Source of the DNA: JBEKIK01 sp050013075
Lineage (GTDB): Bacteria > Planctomycetota > Planctomycetia > Pirellulales > Thermoguttaceae
Direction of reading: 5' to 3'
Length of the DNA: 15,249 nucleotides
NCBI GenBank assembly: GCA_050013075.1
Contig: JBEKFZ010000102.1
Location: 1 to 15,249, forward strand
Made by a program: the position numbers and the translations under genes. The notes under the pieces were generated by a model. That model searched no databases, was not told where the DNA came from, and worked only from the letters and a program-made list of their open reading frames with translations. Below are positions 8,846 through 13,809 of this stretch, piece by piece. The number at the start of each line of letters is the position of its first letter. Within the stretch, counting starts at the first letter, position 1.

Positions 8846-8863
8846 ACCCTGAATCCTGAATCC
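8822..8863. repeat. Heptamer repeat array forming a hairpin between convergent genes
   Basis: Four direct heptamers, TGAACCC twice then TGAATCC twice (8836-8863), are preceded by two inverted ones (GGATTCG, GGGTTCT; 8823-8836). The arm at 8822-8835 pairs with 8844-8857 over 14 positions with one G-T wobble and an 8-base loop. The array contains the stop codon of the plus-strand gene and abuts the stop codon of the minus-strand transporter gene. There is no T-run, so it is at most a Rho-type or processing barrier in both directions. Confidence 0.7.
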
Positions 8864-9855
8864 TACGTCCATAGCCATCGGGCCAAATGTAGATAGATCA
8901 GCAGTGTAATCATATCGGATAGGGCCAAGGCGATCGGTCCGGCGGCGACTTGCGGATCGCGGCGGAAAAGACGGAGCAAAATGGGCATGGCCACGCCCAG
9001 GGCCGCCGAACAGGTCGCTCCGCCGGCAATGCCCCCGAGCAAGGCCAGCATTATTTTGTATTGTCCCCGCCAGAGCCAGGCCGCCAAGGCCACGGCAATC
9101 CCGGCGGCAATACCCAACAGCAATCCAGTCGCCGCTTCGGTGCGGACTTTGCCCAACAGGGTTCCCAACGTGGGCGATTGGCCGCGGAGCAGTTGCAGGG
9201 TCAGGCTCAGGGATTGGATGCTGATGCTTTCGGCCACGGCCAGAACCACGGGTATAAACAGGGCCAGCGCGGCGACGCGATGCAACTCGCCCTCGAACAA
9301 CCCGGCGATAAAGGCCGCGAGAATTCCGCCCGCGATGTTGCACATCAACCAGGGGAAGCGGTTGCGGAAGGCGGCCAGCGGCTTGCCCTGATAGGCAGTG
9401 CTAAGATGTACGCCGATGAGTTGGAATAATTCATCGTAACGCTCGGAGCGATCGATGTCGCCCAATTCGGCGGTGTACAACTCCACGTCGATCACGCCCA
9501 CCATGCGTCGATCTGCATCCACGACCGGAAAGGCCAGCAAGCGGTGCATGACAAAGAATTCGCAGGCTTCCAGCACCGTTGCCGATTGCGGCACGGCGAT
9601 TACCTCGCGGACCATGATTTCGGCAATGGGTCTCTCTGGCCCATTGAGCAACAAACGTCGCGTTGGCACCACTCCCACCAGGCGGCCGTCGCCGTCTAAG
9701 ACGTAAAAATAGATGATCCTGCCCTCGGGCGGTTGCCGGCGGATCATTTCCAACGCCTGGCCCACGGTTTGATCGGCCAACACGCTGGCGAAACCCCCGC
9801 GCATGTGTCGCGCGATGGGATCGTCGAGATTTTTCGCTACTGAAACGTCGAGCAT
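8863..9855 (-). CDS. mgtE: MgtE-family magnesium/divalent cation transporter lacking the N domain
   Basis: About 330 residues in the inner membrane, predicted to carry Mg2+ or a related divalent ion. Seen: two consecutive CBS motifs in the first ~125 residues (VLADQTVGQALEMIRR then VLDGDGRLVGVV; AVPQSATVLEACEFFV then PVVDADRRMVGVI), a connecting helix, then five hydrophobic segments typical of the MgtE channel domain. The last segment contains SDMITLLIYL, whose Asp aligns with the conserved ion-site Asp of MgtE. Canonical MgtE is ~450 residues with an N-terminal superhelical domain before CBS; that domain is missing here. The usual GGNAGxQ signature is replaced by AVAESISIQS, which marks a divergent subfamily. 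Start: an upstream ATG would add 30 residues with no resemblance to CBS. The ATG at 9855 begins MLDVSVAKN, but its Shine-Dalgarno (GAGGAA, 15 bases away) is weak, so the start is uncertain. Confidence 0.85.
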   Translation of the reverse strand: MLDVSVAKNLDDPIARHMRGGFASVLADQTVGQALEMIRRQPPEGRIIYFYVLDGDGRLVGVVPTRRLLLNGPERPIAEIMVREVIAVPQSATVLEACEFFVMHRLLAFPVVDADRRMVGVIDVELYTAELGDIDRSERYDELFQLIGVHLSTAYQGKPLAAFRNRFPWLMCNIAGGILAAFIAGLFEGELHRVAALALFIPVVLAVAESISIQSLSLTLQLLRGQSPTLGTLLGKVRTEAATGLLLGIAAGIAVALAAWLWRGQYKIMLALLGGIAGGATCSAALGVAMPILLRLFRRDPQVAAGPIALALSDMITLLIYLHLARWLWT

Positions 9856-10027
9856 TGAATTTTCCGCGAGTTCCTCATAAATGACCGTATTATCTTGTTT
9901 TGAACCTGCCCACGGCGAGCACGGGCATGGCACACGACATGGCATACGGCGCCCATATGTGTTTTATTGATAATCAGGAAAATGTCGTAATTTCTTCTCC
10001 CAGCCGGGCCGCGTCGGGTGCGAAAAT

Positions 10028-10060
10028 GCCGGGGCGACACGCCTCGGCTCTAAATTTTTT
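10028..10060 (+). terminator. Orphan intrinsic-terminator-like hairpin
   Basis: A nine-pair GC-rich stem (10028-10036 with 10040-10048, one G-T wobble) with loop ACA is followed by TCTAAA and six T (10055-10060). The T-run is on the plus strand; the minus side has only ATTTTC. No plus-strand gene precedes it, since the upstream neighbour mgtE runs away on the minus strand. It may end a small RNA or antisense transcript, or act as a structure in a long mgtE leader. Confidence 0.5.
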
Positions 10061-10273
10061 CCACAATATAATATTTTTGATACTGAGTGAACGAGCCAAT
10101 GACACACTCGCACCCCTCTAAAGAGCGTTTATTATCGTAAGTCGTGGCATTATTTGTGGTTAGCGCTATTAGTCGCAGCGGTATATGGGCAATATGCACG
10201 GCACACGTGTCGCGGTTAAACGTTTTTCTCGGCAATGTTTTCTGATTTTTCGAGGTTTGTTATTCTAAGCCCA

Positions 10274-10293
10274 GTATATTCCTTGGAATATAC
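10274..10293. promoter_or_regulatory. Perfect inverted repeat, likely operator of the csp-rrm operon
   Basis: GTATATTCC-TT-GGAATATAC, nine bases each side of a 2-base centre. It lies about 27 bases upstream of the -10 box. A related half-site, TTGGAATGTAT, recurs at about 10305-10315. The size and symmetry suit a dimeric regulator; the regulator is unknown. Confidence 0.5.
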
Positions 10294-10319
10294 CCATTTT
10301 CTTATTGGAATGTATCTGT

Positions 10320-10325
10320 TATACT
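10320..10325 (+). promoter_or_regulatory. Candidate -10 box of the csp-rrm operon
   Basis: TATACT, five of six to the consensus. The expected -35 position (around 10297-10303) is only TTTTCT-like, so an activator at the adjacent palindrome, or a different promoter, is possible. If used, transcription would start near 10332 and give a leader of about 220 bases. Confidence 0.4.
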
Positions 10326-10331
10326 TGAGCA

Positions 10332-10552
10332 TAGTGGTGAGAATCGATGTGAGCCCCGATTTATTATGTGCTCTCGTTCTGGTCACCCGTCGATTAGCGT
10401 AACGGCAGCCTGCCGGTGCAGGCGCCGAAGTTCAATTGCGGTTGATTTTCTCCCTCTACCGTTTGGCCACACTCTTCCTTAACGAGAAGGGGCTCTGGGT
10501 GAAGAAATGCCGGCCTTAGTGCGTTTTTCACATTTTCATAAGGAGTGGCGAT
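10332..10552 (+). ncRNA. Long structured 5' leader of cold-shock mRNA, tRNA-like stretch
   Basis: Inferred untranslated leader of the cold-shock gene. Strongest structure: 10403-10427 folds into CGGC, bulged A, GCCTGC, loop CGGT, GCAGGC, GCCG (ten pairs). Just upstream is a D-arm-like TTAGCGTAACGGCAGC and just downstream a T-arm-like CCGAAGTTCAATTGCGG, so the stretch 10390-10440 resembles a tRNA in outline. However, the central arm has a four-base loop with no anticodon, and the D and T stems do not pair fully. Known parallel: the E. coli cspA mRNA has a ~160-base leader that acts as a thermosensor. Whether this one does is inference. Confidence 0.4.
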
Positions 10553-10750
10553 ATGCCGCAAGGGACGATCAAAAAGCTGATCGCTGACAAAGGTTTTGGA
10601 TTCCTCGAAGGAGAGCGAGGCGAATTATTCTTTCACCATAGCGCGGTGGAAGGAACTAGTATCGAGGCACTGCGCGTAGGACAGGCAGTGCTCTACGAAG
10701 AAGGGCGCGGCCCGAAAGGCCCCCGCGCGGAAAAGGTTAAACCGGTATAA
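10553..10750 (+). CDS. Cold-shock-domain RNA-binding protein
   Basis: 65 residues, the normal length for a single cold-shock domain (OB fold) that binds single-stranded RNA or DNA and melts mRNA structure. Seen: RNP1 KGFGFL at residues 13-18, RNP2 LFFHHS at 25-30, and the GQAVLYEEGRGPKGPRAEKV strand pattern at the end. Relative to CspA the opening MPQGTIKKLIADKGFGFLE is standard, with Leu for Ile in RNP1 and His for Phe in RNP2, both seen in non-proteobacterial members. A strong AAGGAG lies seven bases before the ATG. The gene is first in an operon with the RRM gene, 25 bases apart, and carries a long structured leader. Confidence 0.93.
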   Translation: MPQGTIKKLIADKGFGFLEGERGELFFHHSAVEGTSIEALRVGQAVLYEEGRGPKGPRAEKVKPV

Positions 10751-10775
10751 TCAAAAATTACAGAAGGAAAGTTCC

Positions 10776-11087
10776 ATGACTAGCATATATGTGGGCAACT
10801 TGGCCCATGAGGCTACTGAAGACGATTTGCGCCAGGTGTTCGGCGAGTTCGGGGCGGTCTCGAACGTGAGCATCATCAAGGACCGCGAAACAGGACGACC
10901 GCGAGGATTCGCCTTCGTCGAAATGCCCGACGGCAACGAAGCCGCCGAAGCCATCAAGCAGCTAAACCTGCGCGAGATCAGCGGCCGGGCAATCACCGTC
11001 AACGAGGCCCGGCCCAAGACCGATCGCCCTCGTCGTGGCGGCGGAGGCGGCGGAGGCGGCGGCGGACGTTATCGTTCGCGCGGCTGA
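10776..11087 (+). CDS. RRM-domain RNA-binding protein with glycine-rich tail
   Basis: 103 residues. Seen: one RNA recognition motif with RNP2 IYVGNL (residues 4-9) and RNP1 RGFAFVEM (43-50), the usual DRETGRPRG turn between them, and an AIKQLN...GRAITVNEARPK ending. A low-complexity tail follows (PRRGGGGGGGGGGRYRSRG) with arginines like an RGG region. This is the bacterial/cyanobacterial Rbp-type small RRM family, thought to act in RNA metabolism and cold response. AGGAAA lies seven bases before the ATG. Cotranscription with the cold-shock gene is inferred from the 25-base gap and the single terminator downstream. The tail is encoded by a GGC/GGA run (about 11037-11066) that could vary in length by slippage. 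Confidence 0.93.
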   Translation: MTSIYVGNLAHEATEDDLRQVFGEFGAVSNVSIIKDRETGRPRGFAFVEMPDGNEAAEAIKQLNLREISGRAITVNEARPKTDRPRRGGGGGGGGGGRYRSRG

Positions 11088-11148
11088 TAAATCAATTATT
11101 TAACCCGCCCTGAATACACGGCAGGTTAATAAACAGGAATGTAACAAA

Positions 11149-11183
11149 AGCCCCGGGTGCGTTCACCCGGGGCTAAATTTTTT
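11149..11183 (+). terminator. Intrinsic terminator of the csp-rrm operon
   Basis: A perfect 11-pair stem (11149-11159 with 11164-11174; AGCCCCGGGTG and its complement) with tetraloop CGTT is followed by AAA and six T (11178-11183). It lies 60 bases after the RRM stop codon. Confidence 0.92.
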
Positions 11184-11252
11184 CACCGGTTGGAGCGGCA
11201 GTTAAACAGCCGCCCTAAAAATAGTGATGAAAAGAACACCAATCCAGTGACA

Positions 11253-11281
11253 TTGATTACACAGGTTGTGCGCGGTATAGT
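11253..11281 (+). promoter_or_regulatory. Sigma-70-type promoter of the DUF433/DUF5615 pair
   Basis: TTGATT (11253-11258), 17-base spacer, TATAGT (11276-11281). The start of transcription would be near 11288, about 42 bases before the GTG start of the DUF433 gene. Confidence 0.55.
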
Positions 11282-11329
11282 GTATATTGGAGAACATAAA
11301 AGTCAGATTACTTATAAGGAACATGTAAG

Positions 11330-11659
11330 GTGAGCGTCACTATCCAAACGGACCCTCTGCTACTCCACGAAGATTCCTCGGGGAGTTTGCGAATCGGCAA
11401 AACGCGGGTATTGGTGGAACTGGTGCTTTGGGCTTTTCAAGATGGCGCCACTCCAGAGGCCATCGTCCAACGATACCCGACTCTCAGTTTGGTTGATGTA
11501 TACACTGTCATCACCTGCTACTTGCAGCACCAAGACGAGATGGAGCGGTATCTGGCTAAACAGGAGCAACGTGCCACGGAGGTTCGAAAGCGGATCGAGC
11601 GGAGACAGGGCGATTTGGCCGAATTGCGAAGTCGTTTGCTCGCCCAACGAGGCACATAA
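11330..11659 (+). CDS. DUF433 antitoxin-like protein
   Basis: 109 residues. Seen: the DUF433 pattern LRIGKTRVLVELVLWAFQDGATPEAIVQRYPTLSLVDVYTVITCYL, with entries broken by short loops, which in this family forms a helix-turn-helix-like fold (residues about 20-66). A charged C-terminal helix follows (MERYLAKQEQRATEVRKRIERRQ), likely the part that contacts the toxin. DUF433 proteins are commonly encoded just before a DUF5615 PIN-like toxin, as here, and are regarded as antitoxins of a type II pair. The start is GTG, with AAGGA (11316-11320) nine bases upstream; the ATG at 11323 is followed at once by a stop. The partner toxin is interrupted, so this antitoxin may now be solitary. Confidence 0.82.
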   Translation: MSVTIQTDPLLLHEDSSGSLRIGKTRVLVELVLWAFQDGATPEAIVQRYPTLSLVDVYTVITCYLQHQDEMERYLAKQEQRATEVRKRIERRQGDLAELRSRLLAQRGT

Positions 11660-11668
11660 GGTGCGTCG

Positions 11669-12019
11669 ATGCTGCGACTGCTAAGCGATGAAAATTTCAA
11701 CGGCGACATCGTTCGGGGCCTTCTGTTGCGTTGAGCGGATTTTAACCTGGTGCGCATTCAGGACGTAGGATTATCAGGTCTCGACGATCCCGCAATACTG
11801 GCATGGGCGGCGGAAAATAACCGTATTGTTCTTACTCACGATCGCACCACGATGCCCGACCATGCTTATGCCCGCGCGGCTGCCGGTCAACCAATGCCCG
11901 GCGTTTTCATTATGAGCGATAGAATTCCCACGGGACAAGTCATTAAAGAGCTGCTCCTTATCGATGCGTGCAGCGAACAAGCCGAGTGGTCCGGTATGGT
12001 GCTGTTCTTGCCTTTGTAA
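11669..12019 (+). pseudogene. DUF5615 PIN-like toxin interrupted by an in-frame TGA
   Basis: Nine bases after the DUF433 stop, ATG opens MLRLLSDENFNGDIVRGLLLR, then TGA at 11732-11734 (codon 22), then ADFNLVRIQDVGLSGLDDP and on to LTHDRTTMPD and a normal C-terminus. With the TGA bridged, the product is 116 residues and matches the DUF5615 family end to end, with the N-terminal DEN acidic motif (7-9) and the LTHD motif (55-58). The family usually has Arg at this place (RR.PD.DLVRVQD), so CGA to TGA, one transition, explains the stop. Everything after it stays in frame and looks unspoiled, so the change is recent or tolerated. Restart at the GTG 11750 would lose the DEN motif and has no ribosome binding site. 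A sequencing error is the main alternative. Confidence 0.8.
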
Positions 12020-12123
12020 AAAAAGTAGCCGTGGACGAATTTGGCGCCATCACATGGTCTTGCGGAGCAGACCTGGCCCCGGACGCCGTTTATCAAAAAC
12101 TGGCGACACATGCGACGACTTGA
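12010..12123 (+). pseudogene. C-terminal remnant of a DUF2442-like gene
   Basis: In a frame different from the toxin ORF, the bases directly at and after its stop encode FVKKVAVDEFGAITWSCGADLAPDAVYQKL and end in TGA (12121-12123). This has the shape of the C-terminus of DUF2442 proteins (FxxVxVDxExGTIxWPNGADLxPDxLY), which are small toxin-antitoxin-associated proteins. Only about 35 residues survive; the first ~50 residues of the family are absent and no start codon or ribosome binding site is present. It overlaps the toxin's last codons, as if a deletion fused the two ends. The family assignment is from memory of the consensus. Confidence 0.5.
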
Positions 12124-12192
12124 TGTGAAAGATATGAAAAAGGAAAATTGCTGATTATATTTGCGGCGATATGTGTGATATACCATTTTCTG

Positions 12193-12987
12193 TCAAAGTG
12201 GGAGTTCATCAGAGTGTATTTCCATTTCAATAATATCACTATAGCAGACCTTGTTATCGTAATGGAGTCGCAATACGCCCTTGATATATAGCACTACATG
12301 ACGTTTAAAAGCAGTCGGCGACACGAACCAGACTGAAAACTGTCGTTTAGCATTAGGTTCTATGGTCACATTGAAAGGAATTGGGATGTAATCACCTACT
12401 GTAGATTGCTCATTAACAATCGCTTTGTCATTAACTATCGCCTCAACATCCCTTAAGTGGTTAATATCCCCAAGTGGAGATGGAACAGCACGATCATATG
12501 ATTTGTGTTCGACTGCATCCACTAGTAGGTCAGCCGTTGATATCGTAATTACTTTGGTACTAAGATTTCTAACGATGAATCGGAAGGAAGCAATCTCCTT
12601 TTTGGATATCAATGTACCGTCTTTTGCTACCTTTTGAGAAACATCCTCAGATATCGGTACGATTTTCTCGAATTCCAAATCATTGTGTATGACTTCTATT
12701 CCTAATTGATAATCCTGTGGCTTCACATTATCAGAAGTCTGCTTTGATTTATCTGCCAATTGACGTTTCAACTCGGTTATTTCCCTTTCATATTTGGCTT
12801 CGGTAGCCTCCGTTTTATTTTCGCCAATCAGGTTGCCAAACCAATAACCAGACCAAAAACCTGACCCTAAAACCGCCGCCAAAAAAAGAATGAATACTAA
12901 TTTCCCTCGAGTGGAAAGGGAATCCCATATCTTTGAAAAAATTTCTGTCTTGCTGTCGCTTTCGGGCATCTTGTTGTTTTCGGACAT
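12193..12987 (-). CDS. Orphan single-pass membrane protein with coiled coil
   Basis: 264 residues, not recognised. Seen: a short charged N-terminus, one strong membrane segment at about residues 30-54 (KLVFILFLAAVLGSGFWSGY...), a charged heptad-like helix at 56-84 (EATEAKYEREITELKRQLADK), then a ~170-residue beta-rich domain with alternating hydrophobic strands (SFRFIVRNLSTKVITIST, PIPFNVTIEPNAKRQFSVWFVS, VVLYIKGVLRLHY). By the positive-inside rule the domain is probably outside the membrane; it resembles an Ig-like or DUF4352-type sandwich only in general form. Start: the ATG at 12987 has GAGGGAAG five bases upstream; an upstream ATG would add 47 residues without a ribosome binding site. The codons are clearly AT-richer than those of flanking housekeeping genes, and it sits between two toxin-antitoxin loci, both signs of acquisition. 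Function unknown. Confidence 0.8.
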   Translation of the reverse strand: MSENNKMPESDSKTEIFSKIWDSLSTRGKLVFILFLAAVLGSGFWSGYWFGNLIGENKTEATEAKYEREITELKRQLADKSKQTSDNVKPQDYQLGIEVIHNDLEFEKIVPISEDVSQKVAKDGTLISKKEIASFRFIVRNLSTKVITISTADLLVDAVEHKSYDRAVPSPLGDINHLRDVEAIVNDKAIVNEQSTVGDYIPIPFNVTIEPNAKRQFSVWFVSPTAFKRHVVLYIKGVLRLHYDNKVCYSDIIEMEIHSDELPL

Positions 12988-13045
12988 CTTCGCTTCCCTC
13001 GACAAAGTTCGGTGGCTGGCAATAACTGACAGTCCCGCACCCCGC

Positions 13046-13073
13046 AGTATGGCAGAATAAATTTTAGCGTCAA
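13046..13073 (-). promoter_or_regulatory. Candidate promoter of the orphan membrane-protein gene
   Basis: On the minus strand: TTGACG (13068-13073), 16-base spacer, CATACT (13046-13051). This gives a leader of about 50 bases before the ATG at 12987. Confidence 0.4.
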
Positions 13074-13099
13074 GGAGTGGATTAGCATTCACTGAAGGG

Positions 13100-13128
13100 G
13101 TGAAAAAATGGACGCAGTTCTTTTTCAC
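13100..13128 (-). terminator. Weak hairpin after vapC
   Basis: GTGAAAAA (13100-13107) pairs with TTTTTCAC (13121-13128) around a 13-base loop. It lies 16 bases past the vapC stop on the minus strand. The stem is A/T-rich and there is no separate T-tract, so it would be a weak terminator or a stabilising 3' structure. Confidence 0.3.
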
Positions 13129-13143
13129 GCTTATTAAGGGTGT

Positions 13144-13515
13144 TTAAATCAATCTTAAGCCAAATGTAGTAAAGTGCCTGAAGTCCTGATCTTCAGCAAT
13201 CAAGGGCACTTCTTGGTCAATACAGCTTTGAGCAATGAGGCAATCGCCCAATCTGGCCTTTTTTTCAGTTTTCAACAAACTCCGTCGCATCCGGGCAGTG
13301 CGTTCCCAGTAGCCGGGAGTAAGCTCCAGTCGCGGCATGGCCAGGATAAGAGATTCGACTTGGTGGCTGATTCCCGGACCGCTTAAAATCTCCACCAACA
13401 CAACCAGAGGAATAACGAGACTGCCTTGTTCGAGGGCCGCTTGGAGCGCTTTGGCGTGTTTGGAATCCACCCCTTTCGAGAAGTCGATCCATGCGCTCGT
13501 GTCGGCGGCGATCAT
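13144..13515 (-). CDS. vapC: VapC PIN-domain ribonuclease toxin
   Basis: 123 residues, typical for VapC, a Mg2+-dependent RNase that usually cuts tRNA or rRNA when its antitoxin is lost. Seen: the PIN acidic residues in the expected order, D5 in AADTSAW, E42 in VLVEIL, D91 in LGDCLIAQ and D109 (with D111) in AEDQDF, so it looks catalytically intact. AAGGA lies six bases before the ATG. The start codon overlaps the vapB stop (ATGA, 13512-13515), so translation is probably coupled, keeping antitoxin in excess. Unlike the neighbouring DUF5615 toxin, nothing in it is broken. Confidence 0.9.
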   Translation of the reverse strand: MIAADTSAWIDFSKGVDSKHAKALQAALEQGSLVIPLVVLVEILSGPGISHQVESLILAMPRLELTPGYWERTARMRRSLLKTEKKARLGDCLIAQSCIDQEVPLIAEDQDFRHFTTFGLRLI

Positions 13516-13718
13516 TCGCGGTCCTTTTTCACTTGCTCATAATCCAGGCCGAGGTCAAACTTCCCTTTGAGTTTAAGAAGCCCGCAATATGCCTCTTTGG
13601 CGGCCACAAGCTGGAGGCCGCGCCTAAGCGTGGGAGTAAGGCCCTCGCCGCTGGCCTTCATGGCTTTTTCAATAAGTTCTTCGGGCAACATGATCGTAAC
13701 TTTTCGCTCGGTTTTCAT
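13512..13718 (-). CDS. vapB: VapB ribbon-helix-helix antitoxin
   Basis: 68 residues. Seen: an N-terminal ribbon and two helices (KVTIMLPEELIEKAMKASGE, then LTPTLRRGLQLVAAKEAY), typical of ribbon-helix-helix DNA-binding antitoxins, then a charged C-terminal extension (GKFDLGLDYEQVKKDRE) that in this family wraps the toxin. It overlaps vapC by four bases. There is no Shine-Dalgarno upstream, and the -10 box ends seven bases before the ATG, so the mRNA is probably leaderless. The protein probably represses its own promoter together with VapC through the inverted repeats there. An internal ATG (codon 10) would cut off the DNA-binding strand and is less likely. Confidence 0.85.
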   Translation of the reverse strand: MKTERKVTIMLPEELIEKAMKASGEGLTPTLRRGLQLVAAKEAYCGLLKLKGKFDLGLDYEQVKKDRE

Positions 13719-13721
13719 ACA

Positions 13722-13760
13722 GTATATTATACCATATAAAAATACCGTATGTCAATACGG
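13722..13760. promoter_or_regulatory. Two inverted repeats overlapping the vapBC promoter (operators)
   Basis: CCGTAT-GTCA-ATACGG (13745-13760) encloses the -35 box, and GTATA-T-TATAC (13722-13732) encloses the -10 box. Both are perfect and share the half-site GTAT/ATAC. Binding of a VapBC complex at either would block the promoter. Confidence 0.65.
13726..13755 (-). promoter_or_regulatory. Near-consensus vapBC promoter
   Basis: On the minus strand: TTGACA (13750-13755), 18-base spacer, TATAAT (13726-13731). Both hexamers are perfect. The distance from the -10 box to the vapB ATG is seven bases, so transcription should begin at or next to the start codon. Confidence 0.8.
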
Positions 13761-13809
13761 CATGAAAAATCTTAAGGCGGGCAGGGCGTCTTCGCGGCTT
13801 TGCGAGAAA

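Larger units (their letters stand above)
9856..10552. promoter_or_regulatory. ~700-bp spacer: orphan terminator, palindrome, promoter and leader
   Basis: I see no believable protein-coding gene in this spacer. It contains, in order, a 12-base tandem duplication (CATGGCACACGA then CATGGCATACGG, 9926-9949), a terminator-like hairpin (10028-10060), a TATAAT at 10067-10072 without a matching -35, a perfect palindrome (10274-10293), a -10 box (10320-10325) and the structured leader of the cold-shock gene. Small open frames here have no Shine-Dalgarno site and no recognisable product. Confidence 0.6.

Noticed and set aside
8836..8863. CRISPR or minisatellite array
   Set aside because: Seven-base units without spacers, only four copies, and no cas genes; it is a short tandem repeat forming a hairpin.
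10050..10235. 61-codon minus-strand open frame
   Set aside because: No Shine-Dalgarno, no domain, and it overlaps the orphan terminator's T-run; probably chance.
10390..10440. Functional tRNA gene
   Set aside because: The central arm has a four-base loop with no anticodon, the D stem pairs only two bases, the T stem has a mismatch and no acceptor stem closes it. Kept only as a tRNA-like observation.
11732..11734. UGA recoding as selenocysteine or tryptophan
   Set aside because: No SECIS-like hairpin is evident right after the codon, the family has Arg here, and other genes in the window end in TGA normally, so a nonsense mutation is simpler.
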